Assembly: GCA_012271205.1 (NCBI GenBank)
Contig: JAAXGT010000139.1
Location: forward strand, 1-53,997
Direction of reading: 5' to 3'
Length of the DNA stretch: 53,997 bases
Source: Rhodothermales bacterium
GTDB taxonomy: Bacteria > Bacteroidota > Rhodothermia > Rhodothermales > Bin80
Of this stretch, positions 26,834 to 37,136 are shown in pieces. Each line of letters begins with the position of its first letter. The stretch's first letter is position 1. The translations under genes and the position numbers were made by a program. The notes below the pieces were generated by a model, which saw only the letters and a program-made list of their open reading frames with translations, had not been told where the DNA came from and made no database searches.

Positions 26834-27766
26834 ATGAAGCTTGGATTATACCACATTACTCCCATTGCAAGCTTGGTGCTCCTGTCCGCCCCACAGGTGC
26901 GCGCCCAGGGAATGGATCCTACGATCCGTCCCGAACTGCTGGTGCAAGTATCTGAACACGTACACATTATCCCCGATGAAAAGCGCCCACTGGTGCCCAA
27001 CGTTGGCTTCATTGTCGGAACACGGGGCACACTCGTAATCGATACCGGACTCGGCCAAGAAAATGGCCACATCGTACTGCGCGCGGCCAGGGATCTTTCG
27101 AAGTCGAACCGTCTGTACGTAGGCTCAACGCATATGCATCCTGAGCACGATCTCGGAATGATCGCCTTTCCGAATGACGCTACTATCATCCGTTCTGGCG
27201 ATCAAGAAACAGATATCCAGGAGCTCGGTATGGATCTTGCGAACAGGTTTGCCCAGTTTTCTGATCGAACGGCCGAGCTGTTGGAAGGCGCCTTTGTGCG
27301 CCCGTCCGATGTCATATTTGACGACGGCCTGTGGCTTGACCTGGGCGGCGTGCATGTGAGATTCTTGAAAGCCGGACCGGCCCATACACGGGGCGATGTC
27401 GCTTTCCTGGTCGAAGAAGACAGTGTGCTCTTTACGGGAGACGTGGTTATGAACCAGTATCCCATGCCTCTTGCTCCTAATGGCACCATCGCAGCCTGGA
27501 AGCAGACGCTTGACAAGTTTGAGGCCCTGAACCCCAAACTCATCATCCCCTGCCACTATGCCACAGGTGGCGTAGAACTCATCCACAACTACCGTGAGTA
27601 CCTTTCGATCATAGACTCGCGGACCCGTGACCTGCATGAATCAGGAATGCCCGAAGCCGACATAACCGAAATGTTGACCAAGGAAGTGTCGGAAATCTTT
27701 ACGCACTGGACGGACCCGGGCCGCATAGGTGCCGCCGTCCGCCTGGCCATGCGCGGCAGTCAATAA
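26834..27766 (+). CDS. Exported MBL-fold metallo-hydrolase
   Basis: A 310-residue protein with a signal peptide (KLGLYHITPIASLVLLSAPQVRAQ) and a metallo-beta-lactamase fold. The first strand pair reads PNVGFIVGTRGTLVIDTG. The metal site is THMHPEHDLG, an HxHxEH variant in which the usual Asp of HxHxDH is Glu. Later ligands are AGPAHTRGDVAFLV with His, FTGDVVMN with the bridging Asp, and IIPCHYATGG with the last His. ATG 26834 opens the signal peptide. It is divergent from the SGNH hydrolase and followed 43 bases later by the sialidase on the same strand. The related group includes quinoprotein-relay-type and lactonase-like enzymes; the substrate is not evident. Confidence 0.87.
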   Translation: MKLGLYHITPIASLVLLSAPQVRAQGMDPTIRPELLVQVSEHVHIIPDEKRPLVPNVGFIVGTRGTLVIDTGLGQENGHIVLRAARDLSKSNRLYVGSTHMHPEHDLGMIAFPNDATIIRSGDQETDIQELGMDLANRFAQFSDRTAELLEGAFVRPSDVIFDDGLWLDLGGVHVRFLKAGPAHTRGDVAFLVEEDSVLFTGDVVMNQYPMPLAPNGTIAAWKQTLDKFEALNPKLIIPCHYATGGVELIHNYREYLSIIDSRTRDLHESGMPEADITEMLTKEVSEIFTHWTDPGRIGAAVRLAMRGSQ

Positions 27767-27809
27767 AGGCCCTTCGCGCCACCCCGACAAAGAAGATGCA
27801 CCGTACGCG

Positions 27810-28907
27810 ATGGAGTTCGCTTTTTTGAGTGCTGTCCTGTTGGCCGCTTCGGCACCCGACTATATCTTTGTAGCTGGCCAGGAGGGCTACGCCTGCTTTC
27901 GCATACCGGCAGTCATCGTCGCACCGGACAGCAGCCTGCTGGCATTTGCCGAGGGGCGCAAAAACAGCTGCTCAGACACCGGTGATATCGATCTGGTCTA
28001 TAAGCGATCCATGGACTATGGACGCACTTGGGGCCCCTTGAGCGTGATCTGGGATGAACGCGAAAATACAACTGGTAATCCGGCGCCGGTCGTCAATAGC
28101 ACAACCGGCGAAATCTTCCTCCTCGCCACTTGGAATCTGGGTACGGACCACGAAGCGGATATTATCAGACTCACGTCCACGGATACGCGACGGGTCTACG
28201 TACTTTCTTCGAAAGACAGCGGGCATTCCTGGTCAGAACCAAAGGAAATTACCAGCAGCGTCAAGAAACCGGACTGGACGTGGTATGCCACGGGCCCAGG
28301 CTCAGGAACGCAGCTCACTCGGCCGCCCTATGCGGGTCGACTCATGGTGGCCTGCGATCACATTGAAGCCGACACAAAACACTACTACTCACATGTTATC
28401 TTCTCCGATGACCACGGTGCCACGTGGCAGCTCGGCGGCTCCACACCCCAGCATCAGGTCAATGAATCCGAAGTGGCCGAATTAAGTGACGGCCGCCTAC
28501 TGCTCAACATGCGTAACTACGCCATAGGCGAGCGCCACCGCAAGATTGCCCACAGCCATGACGGCGGCGCCACTTGGAGCGATCTAGCCTCGGATTCCAC
28601 ACTGGTTGAACCCATTTGTCAAGCCAGCCTACAGCGGTTTCAGTTTCCAGAGGAAGGTGCAAGCATTTTGCTGTTCTCCAATCCCGCAAGCAAGACCAAA
28701 CGCGAAAATATGACGTTGCGAGCTAGCTTCGACGAAGGCCTCTCTTGGACTAAATCGCTGCTTGTGTATGACGGCATGAGCGCCTACTCTGACATTGTAC
28801 GCCTTCCTGACGGCATGATCGGACTGCTCTACGAAGCCGGTCCGGATCACGAGCATGCGTATTTCGGAATTGCTTTCAGGCGCATTGCACTTAGCGAACT
28901 ACGGTAG
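27810..28907 (+). CDS. Exo-alpha-sialidase (GH33)
   Basis: Removes terminal sialic acids from glycans; probably exported. The 365-residue product starts with a hydrophobic signal-like stretch (EFAFLSAVLLAASA). Sialidase hallmarks are the FRIP motif (YACFRIPAV, catalytic Arg) and five Asp-boxes of form SxDxGxxW: SMDYGRTW, SKDSGHSW, SDDHGATW, SHDGGATW and SFDEGLSW. These predict the six-bladed sialidase propeller. NESEVAEL supplies the Glu that pairs with the nucleophilic Tyr, and YSDIVRLPDG fits the Tyr region. It follows the MBL hydrolase and precedes the second DUF1553/DUF1501 pair, so the cluster looks like a glycan-foraging locus. No sialic acid catabolism genes (nanA, nanE) are in the window. 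Confidence 0.9.
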   Translation: MEFAFLSAVLLAASAPDYIFVAGQEGYACFRIPAVIVAPDSSLLAFAEGRKNSCSDTGDIDLVYKRSMDYGRTWGPLSVIWDERENTTGNPAPVVNSTTGEIFLLATWNLGTDHEADIIRLTSTDTRRVYVLSSKDSGHSWSEPKEITSSVKKPDWTWYATGPGSGTQLTRPPYAGRLMVACDHIEADTKHYYSHVIFSDDHGATWQLGGSTPQHQVNESEVAELSDGRLLLNMRNYAIGERHRKIAHSHDGGATWSDLASDSTLVEPICQASLQRFQFPEEGASILLFSNPASKTKRENMTLRASFDEGLSWTKSLLVYDGMSAYSDIVRLPDGMIGLLYEAGPDHEHAYFGIAFRRIALSELR

Positions 28908-28971
28908 TATGGCCGAACGCCAGGAAGTGCGCGTGGTATATTCTTTCGGTTAAAGTCTTGGGCACGGACGA

Positions 28972-31900
28972 ATGCTTCGACACACAGCTATTATCGTTCT
29001 AGTCCTTGGGGCAAATGCCTGCAGTTCGCAGGTGCATATCGATCCGGACACGCGCGCGCTGCTGCCGGAGCGCGTCGATTACAATTTCCATATCAGGCCG
29101 CTTCTTTCCGACCGTTGCTATGCCTGTCACGGACCGGACGACAATGCCCGTCAGGCTGAACTGCGGCTATATACGGAGGAGGGAGCACTTCACACGCCGC
29201 TTCAGTCCGGCGGAAGAGCCATCGTACCCGGACGGCCTGGACGCAGCGGGGTCATGAAGCGCATTACCGCCACAGATCCAGAAGCAAGGATGCCGCCTGC
29301 GGAGTCCAACCTGGCACTCTCCAACTACGAAATCGCCCTCATTGAGCGCTGGATTGATCAGGGTGCCGAATGGAAGCCCCACTGGGCATTTACCCCGCCG
29401 GAGCCTCCTCTCATTCCTTCAGTACAACAAACCGATTGGCCCATCAATGAAATCGACCATTTCATTCTGGCGCGGCTGGAGCGCGAAGGGCTGGTGCCAT
29501 CCATCGAGGCAGACAAGGAACGACTGTTGCGGCGAGTCACTTTTGACTTGACCGGCCTTCCACCCACGCTCGACGAAATTGACGCCTTCCTGGCGGATTC
29601 GCGCCCTGACGCATATGAACGAGTGGTCGATCGTCTTCTCGCCACTGAAACGTACGGGGAGCGCATGGCCACGGAGTGGATGGACCTGTCTCGTTATGCG
29701 GACAGCCACGGGTATCATGCAGACGGGATCCGGACCATGTGGCCGTGGCGTGACTGGGTTATTCAGGCTTTCAACGAGAACATGCCCTATGACCAGTTTG
29801 TGACGTGGCAGCTCGCTGGAGATTTGCTTCCCGATGCCACACTGGAGCAGAAACTGGCTACCGGCTTCAACCGCAATCACCCGATGACCGCCGAGGGCGG
29901 CATCATCGACGAAGAATACCGTATTGAGTACGTGGTTGATCGCACCAATACGGTTTCCAGAGCATTCCTTGGACTGACTATGGAATGCGCCCGGTGCCAT
30001 GACCACAAGTTTGACCCGGTATCCCAAGCCGAATATTTCCAGCTCTCGGCATTCTTCAACAACGTGAAGGAGCTCGGCATGACAGGGGATGATGGCAATG
30101 CTGGTCCGCTGCTCATGATTCCCTCCGAGGCAGAGGAAGCAGAGCTGAAAGAAGCGCGCAGACACGTAACTGAACTGGAAACTGCGCTGGTGGATCGAGA
30201 ACGAAAGGTCCAAGCTGCAGGGTTACCGGACAATGTGAAGCTGCCGGCCGGTGCGCTTGATCGCGGCCTTTCCTCTCACTACCCGCTGGATGAGTTACGC
30301 GAGAAGACAACGCCTAATGTGGCCCGAGGCGGTACGGATGGTGGCGTGGTCGGAGAATTGGAAATTGTTGAGGGTCCCGTGAATGGGGCCGTCCGGTTCG
30401 ATCACGATTACGACTATTTGGAGCTGACTGAGGCAGGCGCCTTTGAGCGTACGGATCCCTTCACCGTGAGCTTGTGGATTCATCCGGACACCTCCGGCGC
30501 GTACACCAAGATTCTTGGCAACGCTTTTCACAAGAACACCTACTGGCGCGGCTGGGAGTTGTATTTGGACAGCCTTAACCACCTGTCCACCCGCTTAATC
30601 AATGCACTGCCACACAACTATATTCACGTTCAAACGACGAGGCCAATTGAACCAGGCTCCTGGACACACGTCGCTCTGACGTACGATGGCTCCAGCCACG
30701 CGGAAGGTGTACGTTTGTTTGTGCAGGGTAAGGAGGCATCATCTGTTGTACGATACGACCGCTTGTACAAGAGCATCCTGCCCGTTGACGGCCACTACAA
30801 GGTCACCGAGCGCCCCGTACGTGTAGCGCGAAGCTATCGCGCTTTTGGTGGAAACGACGGCATCTTTACAGGCAATATGGATGATATCCGTCTGTACGCG
30901 CGTGCGCTTACCCGCGGGGAAGTGGGCCGTCTGGCCAATAGTGACAGCGCGGCAGCTGACCTGTTGGAAACGTACCTGCACTATCACGACCGTCCGTACC
31001 AGGAGCTGCTCGGCAAGCTGCACGAAGCCCGGAAGGCGGAGCAGGCTGTTGTGGAGGAGGTGCTGGAGGTAATGGTGATGGAAGAGATGGACACGCCTCG
31101 TGCAACATACGTCTTGGATCGCGGCCTGTATGACCAGCCGCGTGAAGTTGTGGTCCCTGGCGTTCCGGAAGTGCTGGGCATCCTTCCAGACGACTTGCCT
31201 CCCAACCGGCTGGGGCTGGCCCGATGGCTTTTCAGTCCGGAGCAGCCTCTGACCGCACGTGTGACAGCCAACCGCTACTGGCTGATGCTCTTTGGACAGG
31301 GATTAGTGGTTACGCCGGAGGATTTTGGCAGCCAAGGCGCCCTGCCCTCGCATCCCGCACTTTTGGATTACCTGGCCTCGAGCTTCGAAGACACGGGCTG
31401 GGATATGAAGGCACTGCTCAAGTCAATGGTCATGAGCGCAACGTATCGGCAAACAAGCCGCGCATCTTCCGAATTGCAGGGGCGGGATCCGGCCAACATC
31501 CTGCTCGCGAGAGGGCCAAAATTCCGGCTGCCCGCGGAAATGATACGTGACAATGCCTTGGCTGCAAGCGGTCTCCTGGTTTCGCAAATAGGCGGTCCGA
31601 GCGTGAAGCCCTACCAGCCCCCCGGGTTATGGATCGAAAAGGGAAATTTTTCGGTGGCACTCTTGCACTACCAACAGGATGAAGGGGACAAGCTGTATCG
31701 CCGTTCGCTTTACACGTTTATTCGGCGCACCTCCCCACCACCATCAATGCTCGTATTTGACGCCCCGGATCGCACAACATGTTTTGTTCGGCGCCAGAAC
31801 ACAAATACGCCCTTGCAGGCGCTGGTGCTGCTAAACGACACGCAATATGTGGAAGCCTCGCGAACCATGGCCGAACGCATGCAGCGCGAAGGCGGTGATA

Positions 31901-32154
31901 CGATTACTGATCAAATAATCTACGGCTTCCGACTGGCTTCGGGGCGGTCCCCGGAAAAAAACGAGATCGATGTGCTTGCCGGCCTTTATGGGGCGGAAAA
32001 AGTGCGCTTTGCTGCTAATCCAGCAGACGTGGATTCGCTTTTTTCCGTGGGCGAGCACATGCCGGATCCTGCGTTCGACCGAACTGGTACTGCAGCACTT
32101 GCGATGGTAGCCCAAGTCATTTTGAATCACGACGAAACCTACACCAAGCGCTAA
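28972..32154 (+). CDS. Haem-binding DUF1549/DUF1553 lipoprotein with LamG domain, second copy
   Basis: A 1060-residue exported lipoprotein (lipobox ANAC, Cys 17). PSCyt1 domain with CYACH at 49-53; DUF1549 at about 158-370, ending with [11 protein letters not shown] at residue 339. Next comes an inserted LamG/concanavalin-type sandwich at about 430-655 ([46 protein letters not shown]). DUF1553 starts near 740 ([20 protein letters not shown]). The paralogue at 21144 shares the outline, but its insert at the same place is a different sandwich. Such inserts often bind glycans. The DUF1501 partner starts seven bases after the stop, so the pair is one transcript. Actual reaction unknown. Confidence 0.9.
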   Translation: MLRHTAIIVLVLGANACSSQVHIDPDTRALLPERVDYNFHIRPLLSDRCYACHGPDDNARQAELRLYTEEGALHTPLQSGGRAIVPGRPGRSGVMKRITATDPEARMPPAESNLALSNYEIALIERWIDQGAEWKPHWAFTPPEPPLIPSVQQTDWPINEIDHFILARLEREGLVPSIEADKERLLRRVTFDLTGLPPTLDEIDAFLADSRPDAYERVVDRLLATETYGERMATEWMDLSRYADSHGYHADGIRTMWPWRDWVIQAFNENMPYDQFVTWQLAGDLLPDATLEQKLATGFNRNHPMTAEGGIIDEEYRIEYVVDRTNTVSRAFLGLTMECARCHDHKFDPVSQAEYFQLSAFFNNVKELGMTGDDGNAGPLLMIPSEAEEAELKEARRHVTELETALVDRERKVQAAGLPDNVKLPAGALDRGLSSHYPLDELREKTTPNVARGGTDGGVVGELEIVEGPVNGAVRFDHDYDYLELTEAGAFERTDPFTVSLWIHPDTSGAYTKILGNAFHKNTYWRGWELYLDSLNHLSTRLINALPHNYIHVQTTRPIEPGSWTHVALTYDGSSHAEGVRLFVQGKEASSVVRYDRLYKSILPVDGHYKVTERPVRVARSYRAFGGNDGIFTGNMDDIRLYARALTRGEVGRLANSDSAAADLLETYLHYHDRPYQELLGKLHEARKAEQAVVEEVLEVMVMEEMDTPRATYVLDRGLYDQPREVVVPGVPEVLGILPDDLPPNRLGLARWLFSPEQPLTARVTANRYWLMLFGQGLVVTPEDFGSQGALPSHPALLDYLASSFEDTGWDMKALLKSMVMSATYRQTSRASSELQGRDPANILLARGPKFRLPAEMIRDNALAASGLLVSQIGGPSVKPYQPPGLWIEKGNFSVALLHYQQDEGDKLYRRSLYTFIRRTSPPPSMLVFDAPDRTTCFVRRQNTNTPLQALVLLNDTQYVEASRTMAERMQREGGDTITDQIIYGFRLASGRSPEKNEIDVLAGLYGAEKVRFAANPADVDSLFSVGEHMPDPAFDRTGTAALAMVAQVILNHDETYTKR

Positions 32155-32161
32155 GCGACCC

Positions 32162-33616
32162 ATGCACGAATGTCACTGTTATGATGCGACCTATACGCGC
32201 CGGGACTTCCTGAGCCGGACTACGCTGGGCCTTGGCGCCGCCACACTCGCCTCTCTGATAAATCCGGTAACGGTGCTGGGGCGTCTTGCGGATGATGAGC
32301 CCGATCGCGGCGTACTCGGGACGACACATCATCCGGCGCACGTCAAGCGCGTGATTTACTTACTGCAAAGCGGCGCACCGTCGCAGTTGGACCTTTTCGA
32401 CTACAAGCCGTCACTTACACGGCACCACGGCGAGGAGTTGCCTCCATCGGTGCGAGGCATGCAACGACTAACCGGGATGACAGCAGGCCAGAAAAGCTTC
32501 CCGATGGTGCAGTCCCCCTTCGCATTCAAGCAGCATGGAGAGTCTGGCGCGTGGGTGAGCGATCTGATGCCGCACACTTCGCAGATCGTGGACGAGCTGT
32601 GCTTTGTAAAGTCCATGTACACGGACGCCATCAACCACGATCCGGCTATCACCTTCCTCCAAAGTGGCTCCCAACAGCCGGGGCGACCGTCCATGGGCTC
32701 GTGGCTTAGCTACGGCCTAGGCTCGGAAAATGCGAACCTGCCTGCGTTTGTAGTGCTGGTCACAAAGGACAAGAGGGGGCAACCGCTGTACGCGCGACTC
32801 TGGGGCAATGGATTCTTACCGTCCCGGCACCAGGGCGTGCAGTTCCGGGCGGGCAAAGATCCGGTATTATATCTCAGCAATCCCCCGGGCGTCGGCCGGG
32901 AGGACCGCCGTCGCCATATGGAGGCACTCAGGAAGCTGCAGGAGTTACAGTACGATAACTTGCAAGACCCTGAAATCGAGGCTAAGATCGCCCAGTATGA
33001 AATGGCTTTCCGGATGCAGACCTCTGTGCCGGAAGTCATGAATCTGGACGATGAACCGGAAGCCACGTTCGCGCTCTATGGCGAAGAGGCGCGCAATCCG
33101 GGCACCTATGCGGCCAACTGCCTGCTGGCGCGCCGCTTGGCGGAACGGGGGGTACGCTTCATTCAGTTATACCACCAGGGATGGGATCATCACGGAGGCC
33201 TGCCCCAAGCCATCCGGCAGCAAACCAAGGAAACTGATCAGGCTTCGGCGGCGCTGGTATTGGACCTCAAGCAGCGCGGGCTTCTTGAGGATACGCTGGT
33301 CATTTGGGGAGGTGAATTTGGACGGACTGTCTATTCGCAGGGGAAGCTGACCGAAGAGAGTTTTGGCCGGGATCATCATCCACGCTGCTTTACGCTGTGG
33401 ATGGCGGGCGGCGGTGTCAAACAGGGCTTTTCCTATGGCGAAACCGACGAGCTGGGATACAATATTGCGCGTGACCCCGTGCACATCCATGATTTTCAGG
33501 CAACGATGTTACACCTCTTGGGTATTGACCACGAGCGGCTCACCTTCCGTCACCAAGGGCGTCGTTACCGCCTTACTGACGTTCATGGCAACGTCGTACA
33601 TGACCTGCTGGCGTAG
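32162..33616 (+). CDS. DUF1501 protein (sulfatase-like fold), Tat signal, second copy
   Basis: A 484-residue paralogue of the protein at 24233, with the same landmarks: [64 protein letters not shown] and [13 protein letters not shown]. The N-terminus has a clear twin-arginine motif, TRRDFLSR, with the arginines at 13-14 exactly as in the first copy, followed by a hydrophobic stretch. It lies seven bases after the DUF1553 partner. Export in folded form by the Tat route fits a metal-bearing enzyme. Function remains unproven for the family. Confidence 0.88.
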   Translation: MHECHCYDATYTRRDFLSRTTLGLGAATLASLINPVTVLGRLADDEPDRGVLGTTHHPAHVKRVIYLLQSGAPSQLDLFDYKPSLTRHHGEELPPSVRGMQRLTGMTAGQKSFPMVQSPFAFKQHGESGAWVSDLMPHTSQIVDELCFVKSMYTDAINHDPAITFLQSGSQQPGRPSMGSWLSYGLGSENANLPAFVVLVTKDKRGQPLYARLWGNGFLPSRHQGVQFRAGKDPVLYLSNPPGVGREDRRRHMEALRKLQELQYDNLQDPEIEAKIAQYEMAFRMQTSVPEVMNLDDEPEATFALYGEEARNPGTYAANCLLARRLAERGVRFIQLYHQGWDHHGGLPQAIRQQTKETDQASAALVLDLKQRGLLEDTLVIWGGEFGRTVYSQGKLTEESFGRDHHPRCFTLWMAGGGVKQGFSYGETDELGYNIARDPVHIHDFQATMLHLLGIDHERLTFRHQGRRYRLTDVHGNVVHDLLA

Positions 33617-33682
33617 TCAGGATTGATGTAAGCGATTTAGGCCTTCGCAACTTCAGTTGTAAGTTTCTATCCTACTCAAAGT

Positions 33683-33706
33683 AGTCAAGTCCCAACTGTG
33701 CTGTAA
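33683..33706. repeat. 24-bp direct repeat, copy 1 (partner at 41280-41303)
   Basis: AGTCAAGTCCCAACTGTGCT and the following GTAA agree at 22 of 24 positions with 41280-41303, in the same orientation and 7.6 kb apart. Similarity fades into a weaker TTGG..TTT tract to the right. It lies in the gap between the DUF1501 gene and the M1 peptidase. It could be an element end or a recombination scar; no family is recognised. Confidence 0.6.
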
Positions 33707-33878
33707 TTGGGATTTGGCATTCATGGCTGACCGATAATTACTGTTCAATTAGTATCGAATGACAAGTATTTCATTTTAATCCAAGTGGCAGACGGCAACA
33801 GGTGGAGATTGCCAAAGGTATGGTCGCTCCTTAGCTTGCTCTTATGCCGAATCCCTACTGGTCATCCCGTCCGAACTC

Positions 33879-35555
33879 ATGAGTCTCCGATACCTCCGCT
33901 GCATCCCTTATCTCCTGCCGGTCGTGGCAGCGCTCGGAGCCCCTGTCCTGGCACAGCCTGCCGAACCAGGGCCTGTACAAGACGGCTATCCCAAGAACTG
34001 GGGCATTGATATGCTGCACTACGCTTTTGCGCTGCAGTTAAGCGATGACACCGACGTCATTACGGGGCAAGCCACGATTGAAGCCCGCTATCTGGAGCCG
34101 GAACAGTCTACGCTGCGGCTGGATCTGATCAATCAGTCAGTCGCATTGGAAGGAAAGGGCATGACCGTAGACCGGGTGCACATAGGTGGCGAGGACCTGC
34201 CCTTCCGACATGAAGACAACCAGGTATTCATCGAACTTGGACGAGAAGTGGCCGCACAGGAGCAAATTCAGGTAACCGTCGAATATCACGGCATTCCAGC
34301 CACGGGGCTCAAGATTGCTCCGACCAAGCACGGCGACCGGTCCTTTTTTAGCGACAACTGGTCCTCTCGTGCCAAGAATTGGCTACCCACCGTTGATCAT
34401 CCGTATGACAAAGCCACAAATGAGTTCATCATCACAGCTCCGGTCCATTATCAGGTTATCTCCAACGGCCTGCTTATGGAAGAGTCGGACTTGGGGGACG
34501 GGCTGCGACGGACACATTGGAAAAACAGCGTCCCAATTGCAACCTGGCTCTATGTACTCGGCGTCGCTGAGTTTGCCGTTCAGTACGTCGACACCTTCAA
34601 CGGCAAGTCCATCCAGACATGGGTGTATAAGCAGGACCGAGACGCGGGATTCTACGATTTTGCCGTCCCGACCAAGCAGGCACTGGCCTATTTCTCTGAC
34701 TTGATTGGCCCGTTCTCCTACGAAAAGCTGGCCAATATCCAGTCTAACTCCGTTGGAGGCGGGATGGAGGCAGCGTCGGCCATATTCTACGGGGATCGCT
34801 CGGTTACTGGCACCCGCTCCAGACGCTGGCAGCATGTTATTGTCCATGAGGTGGCACACCAGTGGTTTGGCAATGCCGTCACTGAGTTTGAATGGAATGA
34901 CCTCTGGCTTAGCGAAGGGTTTGCCACCTACTACACGCTGCTGTTTCGGGCATATGCCTACGGCAGAGATGATTTTGTGGAGGGACTAAAAAACGCCCGC
35001 AACCGCGTTTTCGCCTACTATGAAGACGATTATGATTTCCGGATCATCCGTGAGCACCTCCCCGATCTGAATAATGTGTCTGGGGGTATGATTTATCAGA
35101 AGGGGGCCTGGGTGCTGCACATGCTCCGGGCACTGGTGGGTGAGGACGCCTATAATCAGGGAGTTCGGGCCTATTATTCCGCTTACAAGGACCTCAATGC
35201 CTCAACAGGCGATTTTCGCCGCCATATCGAAGAGGCCTCTGGAATGCAACTGGACTGGTTCTTCGACCAGTGGTTATACCAGGGTGGAGTGGTATACATG
35301 GATGGCCACTGGCAATATAATGGTACGACGAGCGAGCTTGTGATTTTCCTCCGGCAGACCCAGCCCACCTATACTTTCCGCGTCGCCCCGACCTTCGACA
35401 TCATCTATGATGATGGTTCCAAAGAGCGCCTCTCTTTTGAATTTAAAGGTAGTGCTGCCGTGGAGCAAAGGATGGAAACGGCCAAACCGGTCGTGGAGGT
35501 GATCCCGGATCCCAATACGGAATTGCTCGCACGCTGGACGTTCGAGCGGCAGTAG
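33879..35555 (+). CDS. Exported M1-family metallopeptidase
   Basis: A zinc aminopeptidase of the M1 (aminopeptidase N / LTA4 hydrolase) family, 558 residues, shorter than full-length PepN (about 870). The signal peptide ends near GAPVLAQ. The catalytic site is HEVAHQWFGN with H323, E324 and H327, and the third zinc ligand E346 lies in LWLSEGFATYY, giving the correct HExxH-(18)-E spacing. The substrate-binding GxMEN motif appears as GGMEA at about 297, with Asn replaced. KGAWVLHMLRALVG and FDQWLYQGG complete the usual C-terminal part of the short Bacteroidota forms. It is isolated, with 262 bases before it and no gene closely following. Confidence 0.92.
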   Translation: MSLRYLRCIPYLLPVVAALGAPVLAQPAEPGPVQDGYPKNWGIDMLHYAFALQLSDDTDVITGQATIEARYLEPEQSTLRLDLINQSVALEGKGMTVDRVHIGGEDLPFRHEDNQVFIELGREVAAQEQIQVTVEYHGIPATGLKIAPTKHGDRSFFSDNWSSRAKNWLPTVDHPYDKATNEFIITAPVHYQVISNGLLMEESDLGDGLRRTHWKNSVPIATWLYVLGVAEFAVQYVDTFNGKSIQTWVYKQDRDAGFYDFAVPTKQALAYFSDLIGPFSYEKLANIQSNSVGGGMEAASAIFYGDRSVTGTRSRRWQHVIVHEVAHQWFGNAVTEFEWNDLWLSEGFATYYTLLFRAYAYGRDDFVEGLKNARNRVFAYYEDDYDFRIIREHLPDLNNVSGGMIYQKGAWVLHMLRALVGEDAYNQGVRAYYSAYKDLNASTGDFRRHIEEASGMQLDWFFDQWLYQGGVVYMDGHWQYNGTTSELVIFLRQTQPTYTFRVAPTFDIIYDDGSKERLSFEFKGSAAVEQRMETAKPVVEVIPDPNTELLARWTFERQ

Positions 35556-35809
35556 TAAAAGCTATTCGGGTAGCTCTAAGATATTCCGGGCTCCGTGTGG
35601 ATATTGCGGGTGGTCAACACCTGTCCTTTACCCTAGTGTTGTGTCTCCCGAAGATAGCCAGGCATAATCCCCTATTTTAAGGACGAGATAGTAGCGACTT
35701 GGATACCGTACGGCGGCTGCGGCGTATACCTATTCAAAGATTGCAGACTCATGACCGACCCTCACTCCCCTGAAAAGCCGCTGCAGCCGGCCCCGCGGAC
35801 ACGCAGGCC

Positions 35810-37051
35810 TTGGAGTCACAAATCACCGGCTTGGACGAAATCCATATGGACGATCGCGGCCCGGCCAGATATTTCCACGGGCGCGTGGAGATACGGGCCA
35901 GATTCGCCAGGCTGCGCGCTCTGGCCCGGGAGCAGTGCGGCGGCACAATCTTTCTGATCCAAGGGGCACCGGGCGCAGGCAAGACCGCGCTGTTGTACAA
36001 ACTGGCGGAGGACGCCAAGGGAGAGAAATGGGCGATCGCGAACATCAGTTCCGTTACGCTGCGCGATCCGGCCGCCATGGCTGATGAGCTCGGGCTGTCC
36101 TACACCCCGCTGACACAGAAGCACTGGGGGATCGATCTGAAAGTCATCACGGCGGGAAAGACTCGCAAGATACACGGCGTCAGCACCGCCTCCCAAGTAC
36201 TCAGTGAGGCGCCCGGGGGCGAACGAGGGCTGCTGCTTATGCTGGACGAGGCGCAGACTATCGCCATCGAAGCCGATAAGTCAGCCCTCACGCATATACT
36301 CACCCGGATCCACAACGGGAAGCTGGACCGGCCTGTCATCCTGCTGGCCGGCGGGCTGGGAACTACGGAGGCGGCGTTGGGCAAACTGGGCATCTCCCGC
36401 TTCCGCAGTGGCTGCCGTGTCAATCTGGGTCGCCTGTCTACCGAGGCGGAGCGCACGGTCATTCGCGACTGGCTGGTCACCGATGGCAAGGCCACAGGCA
36501 ATGTGACGCCGTGGATCAACGCGATCGCCCGAGAGACGGACGGCTGGCCACAGCACATTGTGAGCTTCACCCAACCTGCGGCGCGGGTACTACAGTTGAA
36601 TCATGGGACGATGACCGCGGCTGGGCTGGCGTATGTGCTCAGGCAGGGACGGGAGCGCAAGGACGAGTACTACCAGGGACGTGTAGTCGAGTTCGATCGA
36701 CCCGCGCGGGTATCCCTGAGTGCACTGTTGCGTGCTCTTCCACGAAAGGCGGCGTTCGATAGACAGGACGTGCTGGAGGCACTCAAAAGCGGGGCACTCG
36801 GCGCCACTTTTGATCATCTCCTGCACAAGGGAGTGATTGCCAAAACGGGGGATGGGCGGTACTGGGCGGTACGCTGTGCCCGTCCCATCCATGCAGGACT
36901 GGCTGATCCGGATGCACCCGCCAGAGCATCAGCGACTCTTGGACGCCCGGCAGACGGACAAGGGAGGGGATCTTGGGCGGCGAACCCGCATGCGGAGTCC
37001 TATAGGTCCGGTGGCCATGTTTATGGCCCCCCTTGGTCCGCCACCTCCTAA
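35810..37051 (+). CDS. AAA-type ATPase of mobile or accessory origin, frameshifted near the C-terminus
   Basis: A 413-residue P-loop ATPase as it now reads. Walker A is GAPGAGKTALLYK, Walker B GLLLMLDEAQTIA, and sensor-like ILLAGGLGTTEAALG and GISRFRSG follow. A winged-helix-like tail (FDRQDVLEALKSG, TFDHLLHKGVIAKTGDGRY) resembles the Cdc6/TniB-like ATPase style. A perfect 10-bp tandem duplication at 36853-36872 shifts the frame; without it the chain would continue YAVPVPSMQDWLI to a stop at 37136. The 5' end is also unclear. TTG 35810 opens this frame, but ATG 35751 in another frame (TDPHSPEKPLQPAP) looks like the true N-terminus, which would imply a second shift near 35792. GC content is higher than in the neighbours. 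Confidence 0.72.
   Translation: MESQITGLDEIHMDDRGPARYFHGRVEIRARFARLRALAREQCGGTIFLIQGAPGAGKTALLYKLAEDAKGEKWAIANISSVTLRDPAAMADELGLSYTPLTQKHWGIDLKVITAGKTRKIHGVSTASQVLSEAPGGERGLLLMLDEAQTIAIEADKSALTHILTRIHNGKLDRPVILLAGGLGTTEAALGKLGISRFRSGCRVNLGRLSTEAERTVIRDWLVTDGKATGNVTPWINAIARETDGWPQHIVSFTQPAARVLQLNHGTMTAAGLAYVLRQGRERKDEYYQGRVVEFDRPARVSLSALLRALPRKAAFDRQDVLEALKSGALGATFDHLLHKGVIAKTGDGRYWAVRCARPIHAGLADPDAPARASATLGRPADGQGRGSWAANPHAESYRSGGHVYGPPWSATS
36853..36872 (+). repeat. Perfect 10-bp tandem duplication inside the ATPase gene
   Basis: TGGGCGGTAC occurs twice head to tail. Removing one unit restores a reading frame that ends 36877-37136 with YAVPVPSMQDWLI, so the duplication is the cause of the frameshift. 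Confidence 0.85.
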
Positions 37052-37136
37052 GAGAATCCCACGCGCCGGCCTTTTTCAGATTCCAGGCCTGCGGATATAC
37101 ACCTATATGCAACAGATGGGCTCAAACTTGCAATAG

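Noticed and set aside
35557-35577. AGCTA/TAGCT hairpin after the M1 peptidase as a terminator
   Set aside because: Only five base pairs and no T-run on the plus strand; too weak to call.
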